Below the pieces are notes generated by a model. It ran no database searches. It was not told the origin of the DNA and worked only from the letters and a program-made list of their open reading frames with translations. A DNA stretch of 64,000 bases from Flexifilum sp963727545. Its GTDB lineage: Bacteria > Chloroflexota > Anaerolineae > Aggregatilineales > Phototrophicaceae. The position numbers and the translations under genes were made by a program. Below are positions 1 to 8,966 of the stretch, piece by piece (position 1 is the first letter of the stretch; every line of letters starts with the position of its first letter). The stretch spans positions 225,052 through 289,051 of the forward strand of contig CAVSGS010000016.1 of assembly GCA_963727545.1 (NCBI GenBank), given 5' to 3'.

Positions 1-119
1 TCACGCGCCCCGGCGTCATCGTCGGGAAGGCGAGCGCCGTCGGCGCCGGGATTCGCCGCCGGAGCCTGCTGGCACGCTGCCAAGATCACTACTAAGATCA
101 AGCCGAGTCGTTTCACCAT
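1..119 (-). CDS. Lipoprotein N-terminus, cut by window edge
   Basis: Only the first 39 codons are in the window. They read MVKRLGLILVVILAACQQAP followed by a Pro/Ala/Gly/Asp-rich linker. This is a classic lipoprotein signal: a KR n-region, a hydrophobic core, and a lipobox LAAC with Cys at residue 16, so the mature protein should be anchored on the outer face of the cytoplasmic membrane. The mature domain lies outside the window and no function can be given. The gene diverges from the GNAT gene that starts 35 bp away at 155. Confidence 0.7.
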   Translation of the reverse strand, partial: MVKRLGLILVVILAACQQAPAANPGADGARLPDDDAGAR

Positions 120-154
120 AGGGCAAGTATAATCAGCGTGAGGATTGCCGCAAG

Positions 155-577
155 ATGATCACTATTCGCCCGCCTGACGAAACCGAATATGAAGCGATCC
201 GCCGCATGGTGCGAGCCGCGCGGCTCGACCCGACGACCCGTCTGCATTTTGAGCACGCGCTGGTCGCCGAGGTCGATGGGCAGGTTGTCGGCGTCGGGCA
301 GATCAAGCATCTGAAGGCTGCCAAGAATTGGGGACGCTGTTTGTGCTGCCCGAATACCGGGGTCAGGGGATCGCCGCGCAGTTGATCGCGGGGCTGGAAG
401 GCGCGCCGAGCGTCCGCTGTATCTGCTGTGCGTGAATACGATGAGGGATTACTATGCCCGCTTCGGCTATCAGGTGATCAGCATCAGGGAAGCGCCGACC
501 GCGCTCCGGCGTAAGCTGATTCCGGGAAGATCATGCGGCTGTTCGGGATGCATCCGTGGGTTATGAAAAAGGATTGA
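155..577 (+). CDS. GNAT N-acetyltransferase, frameshifted
   Basis: A small Gcn5-related acetyltransferase that would move an acetyl group from acetyl-CoA to an unknown amine. The N-terminal part (155 to about 335) reads MITIRPPDETEYEAIRRMV and VVGVGQIKHL. After a frame change near 335-345 the family continues as LGTLFVLPEYRGQGIAAQLI, which holds the acetyl-CoA binding loop (R-G-Q-G-I-A). After further frame changes near 400 and 525 it ends with NTMRDYYARFGYQV and MRLFGMHPWVMKKD, with a TGA at 575-577. All the pieces of one domain are present in order, so this is either a recent pseudogene or a gene with several indel errors. Confidence 0.7.
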
Positions 578-598
578 AGGACAGAATAAGGTTGTTTG

Positions 599-645
599 TA
601 GGGGCAGGCTTCAGGCTTGCGAAGCAAGCGCCCTGCCCACTATGA
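599..645. repeat. Dispersed GTAGGGGC palindrome, copy 1
   Basis: Imperfect inverted repeat that starts GTAGGGGCAGGCTTCAGG and ends GCGCCCTGCCCACTA. It belongs to the family of short intergenic palindromes with GTAGGGGC/GCCCCTAC ends seen about nine times in this window. It lies between the GNAT gene and the convergent SDR gene and could serve as a transcription terminator. Confidence 0.55.
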
Positions 646-697
646 CACTCGCCCAAGTCTCTAGAGCGGATCAAGCTGGAAGAACAGGGGCGCTTTC

Positions 698-1495
698 TTA
701 ACGCTGTTTCTGATTTGAATATAGCCATGTCCATAGTTTATGATTCATGCGGTCGCCGATTGGATTGAGTATTATTCCTACGTAAAGTATCCGGTTGATC
801 AAGCCGGGTATCACCATTGCTTTGCCCGGACGCAACCGGGTGAGCGATTCCATCACCACCGCTTCTGCTGACATCCAGAGAAAGCGGGGAATACGATCTA
901 TCCGCATCCCTGTAAACCCGACCGTATCGAAAATTTCAGTATAGGTATAACCGGGACATAGGACTTGGACAGCGATGTTATACGGCTGTTCTTCACCTGC
1001 CAGAATTCTCGTGAACATGATCAATCCCGCCTTGGTCGCACAATAAAGTGTATTTTGAGGCAAAGGACCTAACCCGCCTAAAGAGGCGACATTGATGATG
1101 CTGCCACCCCGCCGCTGGCGCATCGCTGGTAACGCAGCGTGGCATAAGCGAATAGTCGCTTCCAAGTGGACTTTGAGCATTCCTAGATGTTTTTCCAGCG
1201 GCACTTCGACAAAATCACCCAAATGGTCGAAACCGGCATTGTTGATGAGTAGGGTTAGATTTTCGGCAGCGCAGATGTGCTGTTCCACGCGTGCAATATC
1301 ACGATCACAGGTCAAATCAGCAGGCAGTACTTCAACCTGAATACCGTGCTCGGCTTCCAGTTCGGCTTTGAGCGCTTGTAGGCGGTCAACACGACGGGCA
1401 ACAATAATCAAATCATAGTGTCGATAGGCGAGGATACGAGCGTAGGCTTCACCGATGCCGCTGGAAGCGCCAGTGATGAGAGCGAGTGGATTCAC
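698..1495 (-). CDS. Short-chain dehydrogenase/reductase (SDR)
   Basis: NAD(P)-dependent oxidoreductase of the classical SDR family; the substrate is unknown. The Rossmann glycine motif TGASSGIG is close to the N-terminus. An NNAG motif and the catalytic Ser...Tyr-x-x-x-Lys set (NVASLGGLG and YCATK) follow at the expected spacing. An ATG 63 bp further upstream (1558) also opens the frame, but I prefer the GTG at 1495: it has GGGAGG five bases upstream and starts the protein at VNPLALITGASSGIG, directly before the nucleotide-binding strand, as in typical 260-270 residue members. The C-terminal region carries hydrophobic stretches, as in membrane-associated DltE-like SDRs. The gene is probably monocistronic. 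Confidence 0.88.
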   Translation of the reverse strand: MNPLALITGASSGIGEAYARILAYRHYDLIIVARRVDRLQALKAELEAEHGIQVEVLPADLTCDRDIARVEQHICAAENLTLLINNAGFDHLGDFVEVPLEKHLGMLKVHLEATIRLCHAALPAMRQRRGGSIINVASLGGLGPLPQNTLYCATKAGLIMFTRILAGEEQPYNIAVQVLCPGYTYTEIFDTVGFTGMRIDRIPRFLWMSAEAVVMESLTRLRPGKAMVIPGLINRILYVGIILNPIGDRMNHKLWTWLYSNQKQR

Positions 1496-1725
1496 AGTGC
1501 CTCCCAAGAAAATCACGCCATTTATGATAATTGTAACTTGCTTGGGGAGCCACGTCATGATGGCGAGCAGTGACGTTAATCTGTACCTCCTCGAGTGAAT
1601 AGAAACAAATCCGGAATCCGCTAATGGCTCTCAGACACATCCTAAGCAGACAACAAGCCTGCTAGTCACAGGCTTGTCGTCGCGCCATGCCTCATACGCA
1701 CGGAGCGCAGTGCTCTACGTAAGCC

Positions 1726-1876
1726 TTAATCGTCCGCTAGTTGGTCGAGCAGTTGGTCGTCTTTGTGGAGATTGCGGACGCGGAGCACCAATGTGCCGAC
1801 GAACAGCAGCAGGATGCCGAAGAACAGCGCCAGCGCAAGGAACAAATAAGCGGTCGTATCGGGTGTGTGTCGGCAT
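1726..1876 (-). CDS. ccmD: CcmD-like heme exporter subunit, apparent frameshift
   Basis: Directly downstream of ccmC lies a short frame reading TAYLFLALALFFGILLLFVG, then a basic/acidic tail LRVRNLHKDDQLLDQLADD and a TAA. One membrane helix plus a charged cytoplasmic tail, about 45-50 residues in all, is the CcmD pattern. CcmD helps release holo-CcmE from the CcmABC complex. The only nearby ATG (1876, MPTHT...) is one base out of phase with the helix, across an ACACACAC stretch, so a single indel is needed. A TTG start within the frame is the alternative. The call rests on position and topology more than on sequence similarity. Confidence 0.55.
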
Positions 1877-1896
1877 GATTTAGCTCTCCATTGCCT

Positions 1897-2634
1897 CTAA
1901 GCGGCGCGCTTGGATGCGCTGGGCAGATTCTCAAGCCGGACGCGCCACCAGATCAGCACCCACGGGACGAGCACGCTCCAGACGACCATGTTATAGCTGA
2001 GCACCGTGCCCATGTTCAGGTCGAGGCTGAAACCGCCCTGCGCGTTGGCGGGGCTGGGTCCGATCACGGTCGGGTGGATGGTGTCGGGGCGGATGCGGGT
2101 GATCATCAGCGTGATGACCGCTGTCGAGAAAGCGAGAATGCCGTAGACCGAGGCGAACCGGCGGCGGGTGTCGACGTTCTCGATACCCTGACGCAGCATC
2201 AGGTAGGCGAAGTAGGTCAGGCACATGATCGCGTCGGAAGTCAGGCGCGGATCCCACGTCCACCACGTATTCCAGATCGGGCGCGCCCACGTCGCGCCGG
2301 TGACGAGGTTCATCAACCCCAGCACTAAGCCGACCTCGACGCCGGCGATTGCCAGCGTGTCCCATTTGACGCTGCGGGTGCGAATGTAGGCGATCCCGGC
2401 GACGACGGTCACGCCGAAGGCGACGAACGCGCCCGCGAAAGCGGAGACGTGGAGGTAGAAAATTCGCTGAACGTTGCCCTGAGTCGTGTCTTCGCCGATG
2501 GCAAACAGCGCCAGATACAACCCCAACAGGATCGAAATTAGGGTAATCACGGTCAGCACGGTCAAAATGCGCGTGCGCGCCGGGGTTTGGGCGGCGGTCG
2601 GCGCAGTTGAGGGCATCGAGTGAACTGCACTCAT
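1897..2634 (-). CDS. ccmC: Heme exporter protein CcmC
   Basis: Polytopic membrane protein of System I cytochrome c maturation. CcmC binds heme on the periplasmic side and loads it onto CcmE. The tryptophan-rich heme-handling motif is seen as WNTWWTWDPRLT, preceded by LVTGATWARPI. About six hydrophobic helices are visible in 245 residues, the usual length. Histidines in FYLHVSAF and IHPTVIGPS fit the external heme ligands of the family. The first ~20 residues (MSAVHSMPSTAPTAAQTPAR) are low complexity. The gene lies downstream of ccmB and directly upstream of the CcmD-like frame. Confidence 0.95.
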   Translation of the reverse strand: MSAVHSMPSTAPTAAQTPARTRILTVLTVITLISILLGLYLALFAIGEDTTQGNVQRIFYLHVSAFAGAFVAFGVTVVAGIAYIRTRSVKWDTLAIAGVEVGLVLGLMNLVTGATWARPIWNTWWTWDPRLTSDAIMCLTYFAYLMLRQGIENVDTRRRFASVYGILAFSTAVITLMITRIRPDTIHPTVIGPSPANAQGGFSLDLNMGTVLSYNMVVWSVLVPWVLIWWRVRLENLPSASKRAA

Positions 2635-2905
2635 TCGACTGCTCCTATTCTGTGACGTAAGGATGGCAAAATCTTAGCATATCTGCGTCGAAATTCAATA
2701 AAGCTATAGGGCAAAAAGCCTTCAGCCATCAGCGGTCAGCTTCAGCTAAGCGATTCGGCGTCAATGAGCGTGTCTAACGCGTTGATTCGACCCCGCCCCT
2801 GCCCGACTTCAAGAGGGCCTTGTCCGGTTAAGGGTAAGTGCCAACACGGTTCTGTTGTTTCTCTTTAGCTGAGCGGCTAATCTTGCTGATCGTTAAATCT
2901 GGCTT

Positions 2906-3582
2906 CTATTCCTCGATCACGTATTCGAACAGCAGCACGCAGAGCGTCAGGTAGATCACGTCGAGCACGAAGACGATCTGCACCCACGTGATCCAGTCGG
3001 CTTGCGGGTCGGCGTTGAGCGTGCTGGTCGACGCCTTGACCGCCGAGAGCAGCAGCGGCAGCACGACCGGCAGCATCACAATCGGCAGCAGCGCTTCGCG
3101 GGCGCGGGTTTGGACGGTCATCGCTGCCAGCAGCGTGCCGATGGTCGTGAAGCCAAGCGTCCCCATGATCAGCACAACGATCAGCCAGCCGTCGAACAGC
3201 GAGACGTTGTAGAGGATGGTCATCAGCGGCACGAGCAGCAAGCCGATCACCAGCGTGAAGATGAAGTTGCCGAACAGCTTGCCGCAGAAGATCGCCGCGC
3301 GGTGGATCGGCGCGATCAGCAGGGCGTCGAGGTTGCCGTTGTCGCGCTCCATCGCCATGCTGCGGTTCAAGCCGATGATGCTGGCGAAGACAATCGTCAC
3401 CCAGAGCACGCCGCTGATCGCCTCGGTGCGGGCGACGCGGTCGAGTTCGAGGGCGAAGCTGAAGACCAGCACGCTCAGCAGCGCGAACAAGCCCATTGAG
3501 CCGATCAGCTCCGGCTGCGGAATTCGGCTTGAAAGTCCTTGCGGATGATCGAGAGGACGACTTGGAGGAAAGGTGTCTTCAT
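2906..3582 (-). CDS. ccmB: Heme exporter protein CcmB, one frameshift
   Basis: Membrane subunit of the CcmAB ABC transporter. Reading from ATG 3582, the sequence is MKTPFLQVVLSIIRKDFQAE. The frame then breaks at CGGAGCTG near 3513, where one more G would give R-S-R-E-L-I-G-S and join it to MGLFALLSVLVFSFALELDR. The rest contains the family segments LWVTIVFASIIGLNRSMAME and DALLIAPIHRAAIFCGKL plus six hydrophobic helices. The start overlaps the ccmA stop as ATGA (3579-3582), a sign of translational coupling. The lost base sits in a short G run, so an indel error is likely. Confidence 0.9.
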
Positions 3583-4286
3583 CTGGCGTTCACCGTCCCG
3601 GTGACGTCGACGTAGATGCGGGCGATGTCGGGTGTCATCGGCGCGTCGTAGGCGATCACGCCGCGCGAGATGATCACCGCGCGCTCGGCGAGCGTCCCGA
3701 CGTGGTCGAGTTCGTGGGTCGTCATAATCAGGGTGTGTCCTTCGGCGTGGGCTTCGCGGACGAGCGCGTCGAGCGTCGCGGCGGCGTCCACGTCCAGCCC
3801 GGTGTACGGTTCGTCAAACAGCAGCACGTGCGGGTCGTGGAGCAGCGCGCGGGCGATGGTCAAGCGCTGGAGCATCCCGCGCGAATAGGTGCGCACGAGG
3901 TCTTCGCCGCGCTTCGCCAAGCCGACGCGATCCAGACTGCGCTTGATGCGCCCGTCGTGATCGTCGAGGTTGTAGATGCGGCAGAAAAAGAGCAGGTTCT
4001 CGCGGGCGGTCAAGTTTTCGTAGAGCAGCGGCTTGTGGCTGACCATGCCGATCTGGGCGCGGACGGCGGCGGTCTCACGCGGGAGTTCCCAGCCGCCGAT
4101 GGTGATCGTCCCGGCGGTCGGCTTGATCAACCCGGCGAGCAAGCGCAGCAGCGTCGATTTGCCGCTGCCGTTGGGTCCCAGCAGGGCGACGAACTGCCCG
4201 CGCTCGACGCTCAAGTTGAGCTTACGCAGGACGGGCAGCAGCCCGTAGGCTTTGACGAGATTTTGGACTTCAATCATCGTATCCAT
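3579..4286 (-). CDS. ccmA: Heme exporter ATPase CcmA
   Basis: ABC-type ATPase that drives the CcmABC complex to release heme-loaded CcmE. Walker A is GPNGSGKST, the signature is the variant YSRGMLQRLTIAR, Walker B is VLLFDEPYTGLD, and the H-loop is MTTHELDH. A longer open frame runs upstream through the poly-C tract, but that part is not ABC-like. The family begins at MDTMIEVQNLVKAYG, so the start is ATG 4286 or ATG 4277. The length of ~235 residues is slightly above the usual ~210 because of the C-terminal extension IARIYVDVTGTVNAR. The stop overlaps the ccmB start. Confidence 0.93.
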   Translation of the reverse strand: MDTMIEVQNLVKAYGLLPVLRKLNLSVERGQFVALLGPNGSGKSTLLRLLAGLIKPTAGTITIGGWELPRETAAVRAQIGMVSHKPLLYENLTARENLLFFCRIYNLDDHDGRIKRSLDRVGLAKRGEDLVRTYSRGMLQRLTIARALLHDPHVLLFDEPYTGLDVDAAATLDALVREAHAEGHTLIMTTHELDHVGTLAERAVIISRGVIAYDAPMTPDIARIYVDVTGTVNAR

Positions 4287-4611
4287 AAGTACCGGGTTTA
4301 AGTAGGCTCCGTCGCATACTTGTGAAAACTGCGGCGATAGTGGAAGGGCGAGGCATGCCTCGCCCCTACAGCGTACAGTTTCGGGATTGAGCCAAAGACA
4401 AAGGCGACCCGACCATTGTATAGCATAACTGGCGTCGAAGGTCATCCCATCTACGGAGAGATGTCCTGAAAACACGCTGGATTCCGTTGGTGCAGGGGCG
4501 AGACATGGAGTGTTAAAAAGCCCTACGCTGACCCCCCCCCCCCCCCCCCCCCCCCCTCCCCGAATTGGCCCCTCTCCTCTCCATCTTTTCTCTTCGCCCC
4601 TACGAGTGGGT
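4287..4611. other. Intergenic stretch with palindrome and 25-nt poly-C tract
   Basis: No gene is supported here. The interval holds a dispersed palindrome (about 4345-4370, GGGCGAGGCATGCCTCGCCC then CTAC) and an uninterrupted run of 25 C at 4532-4556 followed by TCCC. On the coding strand of the operon this is poly-G between the stop of the cytochrome/regulatory-domain gene and ccmA. The long frame that crosses it encodes only low-complexity Gly and is not taken as protein. Confidence 0.7.
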
Positions 4612-6535
4612 CTATTGTTCGCGCTCCAGCAGGGAAGCAAGGCGGGCTTTGAGCGCGGCGCGCTGTGTTCATAGCTCTCGTCGTCGATCTTGCCCGCTTC
4701 GTGCTCGGCGTCGAGTTCGGCAATCTGGCGGATCAGGATCTGCTTGACCTGTTCATCGCCGGCGCGATTCCGGCGCGCGATCAGGTACACGCCACCGCCG
4801 ATCAGCAGCACGATCACGACCGCGCCGCCGATCAGCAGCGGGAGGCTGTTGGAACTGACGCCGGCTGCGCCGGGTTCGCGTCGCCAACGCCGCTCAGTTC
4901 GTAGCGCAAAACCGATCCCAGCGGCAGCGATAGCTGCGCGCCGTAGCTCTCGTACTGGGTGCTGCCGAGCGTTTGCGCGCCCATCGGCTGAAGCTGATCG
5001 CTGGTGACGCCGATGTTCTGCGGCGTGAGCAGCAGCCGCACCGGCGCGCTGATCGCATAGTTGATCGGCTGCTCGATGATCGCGCCCTGATCGTACTGGA
5101 TCAGGTAGATCACCTGAATGATGTGCTGCTCGCCGGGCAGCACCGGCACAGTATCGTAGAAGGTCGCGTTTGGGGCGTCGACGACGTAGCGGTTTTGATC
5201 GCTGGGGAAACCCGCGATCACCGCGCCGGGGGGCAGCGTGATCGCCAGCGAGATCGCGCGCCCGTCGTCGGTCGTTTGGCTGGTGGTGTAGGCGCGGTCG
5301 GACGTGTTGGTGAAGTTGTAGACCTGTGCGATCTCTAGGCTGCCGCTGCTGACGCTGACCTGCGTCACCAGCCCGGCAAGCTGGATCACGTCGGCGTCTT
5401 CGGTCAGTTCGTAAATCGTCAGCGGCAGGGCGAGCGACCCGCTGGCGATGTCGGTCTTCAGCGCGTCGCCGCTGAGGATGTCGCTGGCGAAGACGCGGTC
5501 ACGGTAATTGGTGGTGACGACGTATTGATAGCTGGTGTCGAGCGGTACGTCGTCGAAGGTGTAAGCGCCGGTCGCGTCGGCGCTGGTCGTGAGCTGCTGC
5601 TGGTTGAAGTCGGCGTCGAAGATGAACAGCGTCAGCGGCAGGTCGGCGGGGACGCGGCTGTCGGCGGGGCCATTGGTCACCTGCCCGCTGATCGTCCCGG
5701 TCGTGGTGACTTCGACGGTCGCGTCGGCGGTGCTCGACGGCTCGGCGGTCGCGGGGGCGGCACTGCCGATGGCGTCGGCATTGGCGAGCGCCAGCGACCG
5801 GATATAAGCGGCGGCGTCGGCGCGCTCGGTGTCGCCGAGTGCGGCGAAACCGGGCAGATCACCGACGGCGGCGATCAACTTGTCTTGGCTGAGGTTGGCG
5901 GTCGCGTCGAGGCTGGTCAGCGCGCTGACGTCGCAGTCGACGCAGTCGGCATTGAACAGATCGCGCCCGCGCGCGACTTGGTCGGGCGGGATCGACAGCG
6001 TGTAGGTGTACAAGGCGACCGACCAGCGCTCCTGCTGGCTGAGCGTATCCGCCCACGGCGGCATCAACTTGTCGAGGTTGCCGTTGGTGATGATGCTGTA
6101 GTAGCCGAGCGGGGGCTGCGCGCCAGAGGTCGCCGGGTTGGTGAAGTCGCCGGGTGAGGGGACTTGTCCGCTCTGGACGAGTTCGCCGTCGCCTTTGCCC
6201 GACGTGCCGTGACAGCGGGTGCAGTTGGTGGCGAAGACCTGCGCGCCCAGCGCGATGTCGGGCAGCTCGGTCGGCGGGGTTAAGGCGGGCGTGGCGGTTG
6301 CCGGCGGCATCGTGCTGACGATCTGCGGCTCGCCTGCCAGTCCGCTGCAACTGGTCAGCAGCAGCGCGAAGACGATCAGGCTCGCCATCCACCACCGGGA
6401 ACGGCGGAGATGACGAGATTCAGTGCAAGGGTGGGATTGTGTCCCACCCTGACGAAAGACAATGGATTGACGTAGGTTCATGTGATTATCTGCTCGCGGT
6501 AACACCGGATCGCCGTTTTCGAGAGCGTCGTCCAT
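4612..6535 (-). CDS. Cytochrome c / regulatory-domain membrane lipoprotein, two frameshifts
   Basis: Exported redox protein of unusual architecture. A lipoprotein signal (MASLIVFALLLTSCSG) is followed by a cytochrome c domain with CTRCHG at about residue 107, then a second cytochrome-like segment with a degenerate CVDCD instead of CXXCH. Next comes a carboxypeptidase-regulatory-like beta domain (GTISGQVTNG..., ADATGAYTFDDVPLD) and further beta-rich sequence. The frame breaks near 4845, then continues VSSNSLPLLIGGAVVIVLLI (membrane helix), YLIARRNRAGDEQVKQILIR, an acidic tail and, after a second break near 4670, RAALKARLASLLEREQ and TAG. The true start may be at MNLRQSIVF or at the signal-peptide Met. 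It lies between ccmE and ccmA, so a role in electron transfer or cytochrome maturation is inferred. Confidence 0.75.
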
Positions 6536-6632
6536 GACGTGTCAAGGCGAGCGTCTTCGGGAGCGGGCGGAGCGCCGTCAACAGCGCCTGATGACAGTTT
6601 AGCCCGACCGTGCCGGTTTCAGCCAGTCGAAT

Positions 6633-7199
6633 CTAGGCACCCGCGCCGACCTGCACCTGCTGTTCTTGATCAGGGGCGAGCTGTCCCTGCTCTGGTCCGC
6701 TTTCGATGAAGCGCGACGGGCATTTGAGCAAGAGTTCGGTCGCATGGAACACACCATCGCTGCCGAGTGTGCCGGTCATGATGGCTTGCGCCTCATCTTT
6801 CAGCAGGTCGGGTTTGACCGTGTTTTCGACGCGAACCGGCAGTCGAGTCACGCTGGTGTCGACCACCGCCTCGTGCAGCGCTTGACCCAGATCGCTGGCT
6901 TGGTCATCGACGTTGGCGACCGTGAACTTGATCAACAGCGTGTTGGTGTCGTAGTCGATACTGTCGCCGATCACCGCGCCAGTGATGCGCACGGTTTTGC
7001 CGACGTAGGCGGGATTATTGACGAGATCGTCGACCGTCATGAAATATTGCGCGCCCGTGAGCGTGCCGGAAACGATCAGATAGACGACGGCAGCGAGGAT
7101 CAGCACGCCGCCGATCAGAAATTTGAGGCGACCTTTGTTCACAGGTGCGAGCGACTGCGGCGCGGCGATTGGTTTTTCCCAAGCGGCTTGAGCCATCAT
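6633..7199 (-). CDS. ccmE: Cytochrome c maturation heme chaperone CcmE, Cys-type variant
   Basis: Periplasmic membrane-anchored heme chaperone that takes heme from CcmABC and passes it to apocytochrome. It has a short cytoplasmic N-terminus, one helix (FLIGGVLILAAVVYLIVSG) and the OB-fold core (YFMTVDDLVNNPAYVGKTVR, ITGAVIGDSI, LPVRVENTVKPDLLKDEAQA, GTLGSDGVFHATELLLKCPS). The classical heme-binding HxxxY motif is replaced by C-P-S-R-F. Cys-type CcmE proteins with CxxxY are known in some bacteria and archaea. Here the Tyr is also changed, to Phe. The C-terminal tail is Gln/Glu-rich. Confidence 0.9.
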   Translation of the reverse strand: MMAQAAWEKPIAAPQSLAPVNKGRLKFLIGGVLILAAVVYLIVSGTLTGAQYFMTVDDLVNNPAYVGKTVRITGAVIGDSIDYDTNTLLIKFTVANVDDQASDLGQALHEAVVDTSVTRLPVRVENTVKPDLLKDEAQAIMTGTLGSDGVFHATELLLKCPSRFIESGPEQGQLAPDQEQQVQVGAGA

Positions 7200-7396
7200 T
7201 CCTATCTATTCACCTAGCAAAGAGACTGACCAGTCCCGTGTGTCTGGTGATGATTATAGCATTTTTCGAACTGGAACCGCCTGATTATACCCACGCAGTG
7301 GGCGGGTTGTCACCCAATGCGAGGGAGGATAGGCACGGGTTAAGACGGCATTCTCATGCGGCACTCATGCTGTGGGAGCGAAACGGGGAGGGAGAT

Positions 7397-7440
7397 CACG
7401 TAGGGGCGTCTGCAACCTTCGGTTGCCTTAAACGCCCCAA
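7397..7440. repeat. Dispersed GTAGGGGC-type palindrome
   Basis: GTAGGGGCGTCTGCAACCTTCGGTTGCCTTAAACGCCCC forms an imperfect hairpin (GGGGCGT...ACGCCCC with an inner GCAACC/GGTTGC stem). It is in the gap between ccmE and the small membrane protein gene and belongs to the dispersed family described under findings. Confidence 0.55.
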
Positions 7441-7465
7441 CTCGTAAGATTTGCGGTGAGGTAAT

Positions 7466-7741
7466 TCATTCCGCTTGCGGTGATTTGTAGTTCTCGCGCA
7501 GCAGCGTGACTCCGCCGACTGCGCCAATCGCGCAAATGCCAACGATCAGCATGAGAACCGGCAGCCCGGTGGCGGTTTCGGTGCCGCTTTCCTCAGCGAC
7601 GCCAGCCAGCGGCTGCGCCTCAGTATTGGTCGCGGCGGCGGGTGTCGGCTCGACTGCCGGGGTAGTCTCCTGCGCGTAGACGGGCACGACCAACAGCAGC
7701 AAAATAACCCCTAAGAGCAGCGCGCCTCGCCAGTTGTTCAT
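7466..7741 (-). CDS. Small exported membrane protein, unknown
   Basis: A 91-residue protein with a signal peptide (MNNWRGALLLGVILLLLVVPVYA, cleavage after AYA-like VYA), a Thr/Pro/Ala/Glu-rich linker, and a C-terminal membrane helix (GLPVLMLIVGICAIGAVGGV) ending in LLRENYKSPQAE. GGAGACC precedes the ATG. I do not recognise the family. It sits between the two-heme cytochrome c gene and ccmE in the same direction, so it may be an accessory of the quinol oxidoreductase or of cytochrome maturation. That is inferred from position only. Confidence 0.65.
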   Translation of the reverse strand: MNNWRGALLLGVILLLLVVPVYAQETTPAVEPTPAAATNTEAQPLAGVAEESGTETATGLPVLMLIVGICAIGAVGGVTLLRENYKSPQAE

Positions 7742-7813
7742 TCCCGGGTCTCCTTGATGAGCGTGAAAGCAGGGAGACTGACTTCAGTCTCCCTGCTTAG
7801 TATAGCGCAGAGG

Positions 7814-8961
7814 TTAACTCTGATCCTGCGTCTTGAGGTAGGCGATCAAGTCCGCAAGGTCTTGATAGGTCAGGAGGTCACCGAAGTTCTTCGGCATCAC
7901 GTTGTCGGTGTAGGTCGGGACGACGTAATCTGATGGATGGATGATGCTGTCGGCGATATATTCTTCGCCGGTGTAGCCGGAGAACTGCGGCTGCTGGAGG
8001 CGGTCATTCTGGACGCGCGTCCACGTGCCTTCCATCGGCGGCGCGACGGAGGCGTTCAGGTGACAGCCGGAGCAGGGGAGCTGCGGCGTGCCTTGACCCA
8101 TGTAAAGCTGCTGACCGCGCTGCGGATCGCCGGTGACGCCTTCCAGCCCCTTCATGATGTCGGCAGGTGCGGTATCGAGTGCCGACGTATTCGGGCAGCA
8201 CGCCGCCGGACTGCTGGAGCAGGTCGATCTGCTGCCTGCATCTGGGCGACGATGCCGGGTCATCCGGCACCTTCGGGAACTGGTTGACCGCGTTGAGGTC
8301 GTCAATCGTCCAGTTATCGCCCTTATCCCAGTTGAGGATGAAGGCGGTCAGGTCTTCGAGTTGGTCGTCACGCAGCGGACCGTTCGCCCGCTGTGACCAC
8401 GCCGCCATCGGCTGCGGGCCAGTAGCTGGAACTCACCGGGCGACCGCCGACCAGCGTCGTGAAGATGAAATTGTGCAAGCTGCTGCTCCAGCCCAAGTTG
8501 ACCAGACGGTTGAACTCGTCGGGGTTGTAGCCCTTGTCAATCGCGGGCTGCATTCGCTGTTTGCGGCTGGTTTCCTCGGTGTCGAGTTCGGCTAAGCGCG
8601 CGTTGATCTCCTGCTTGCGGGCGTCGGTCGTGGTCGACAGGTCGAATCTCGGCATGCAAGGCGTTGCGCTCCTTGTGGATGTCCGCGAGGAAGTCATGAC
8701 CGAACAGCAGCGGCGAATTCAGCGCCGGAGCGCGTGCCGACCGTGCCGCGCCGTCCGTCCCGTGACAGGGCGAGCAGTTGCTAATGAACAGCGTCGCGCC
8801 GCGCTCGATCGAGCGGGCGGTAAACTGGTTGTCGAAGGCGGTCATACGCCCGCCTTCGTTGATGGCGATCCAGCCCACCAGCGCGAGGGTGGCGAGAAAG
8901 GCGACCGTACCAATGATGATACGGTGTTCGATACGTTTACGAGCAGTCGTTGTAAGTTCAC
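7814..8961 (-). CDS. Membrane-bound diheme cytochrome c, several frameshifts
   Basis: Electron carrier encoded after cytochrome b, with two CXXCH motifs. From GTG 8961, four nt after the preceding stop, an N-terminal helix (TVAFLATLALVGWIAINEGG, after a frame change near 8935) leads into SIERGATLFISNCSPCHGTD (heme 1). A frame change near 8660 gives a helical linker (INARLAELDTEETSRKQRM). Another near 8420 gives DDQLEDLTAFILNWDKGDNW. A last one near 8240 gives DPQRGQQLYMGQGTPQLPCS then GCH (heme 2) and an N-P-rich end with a plausible Met ligand (YTDNVMPKNFGDLLTYQDL). The order fits one protein of about 380 residues that serves as the cytochrome c subunit of the bc-type complex. Confidence 0.75.
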
Positions 8962-8966
8962 GCTAA

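Noticed and set aside
4287..4817. Long N-terminal extension of CcmA through the poly-C tract
   Set aside because: The extension is low-complexity Gly from poly-G and contains the tail of the upstream membrane protein in a shifted frame. CcmA similarity starts only at 4286/4277.
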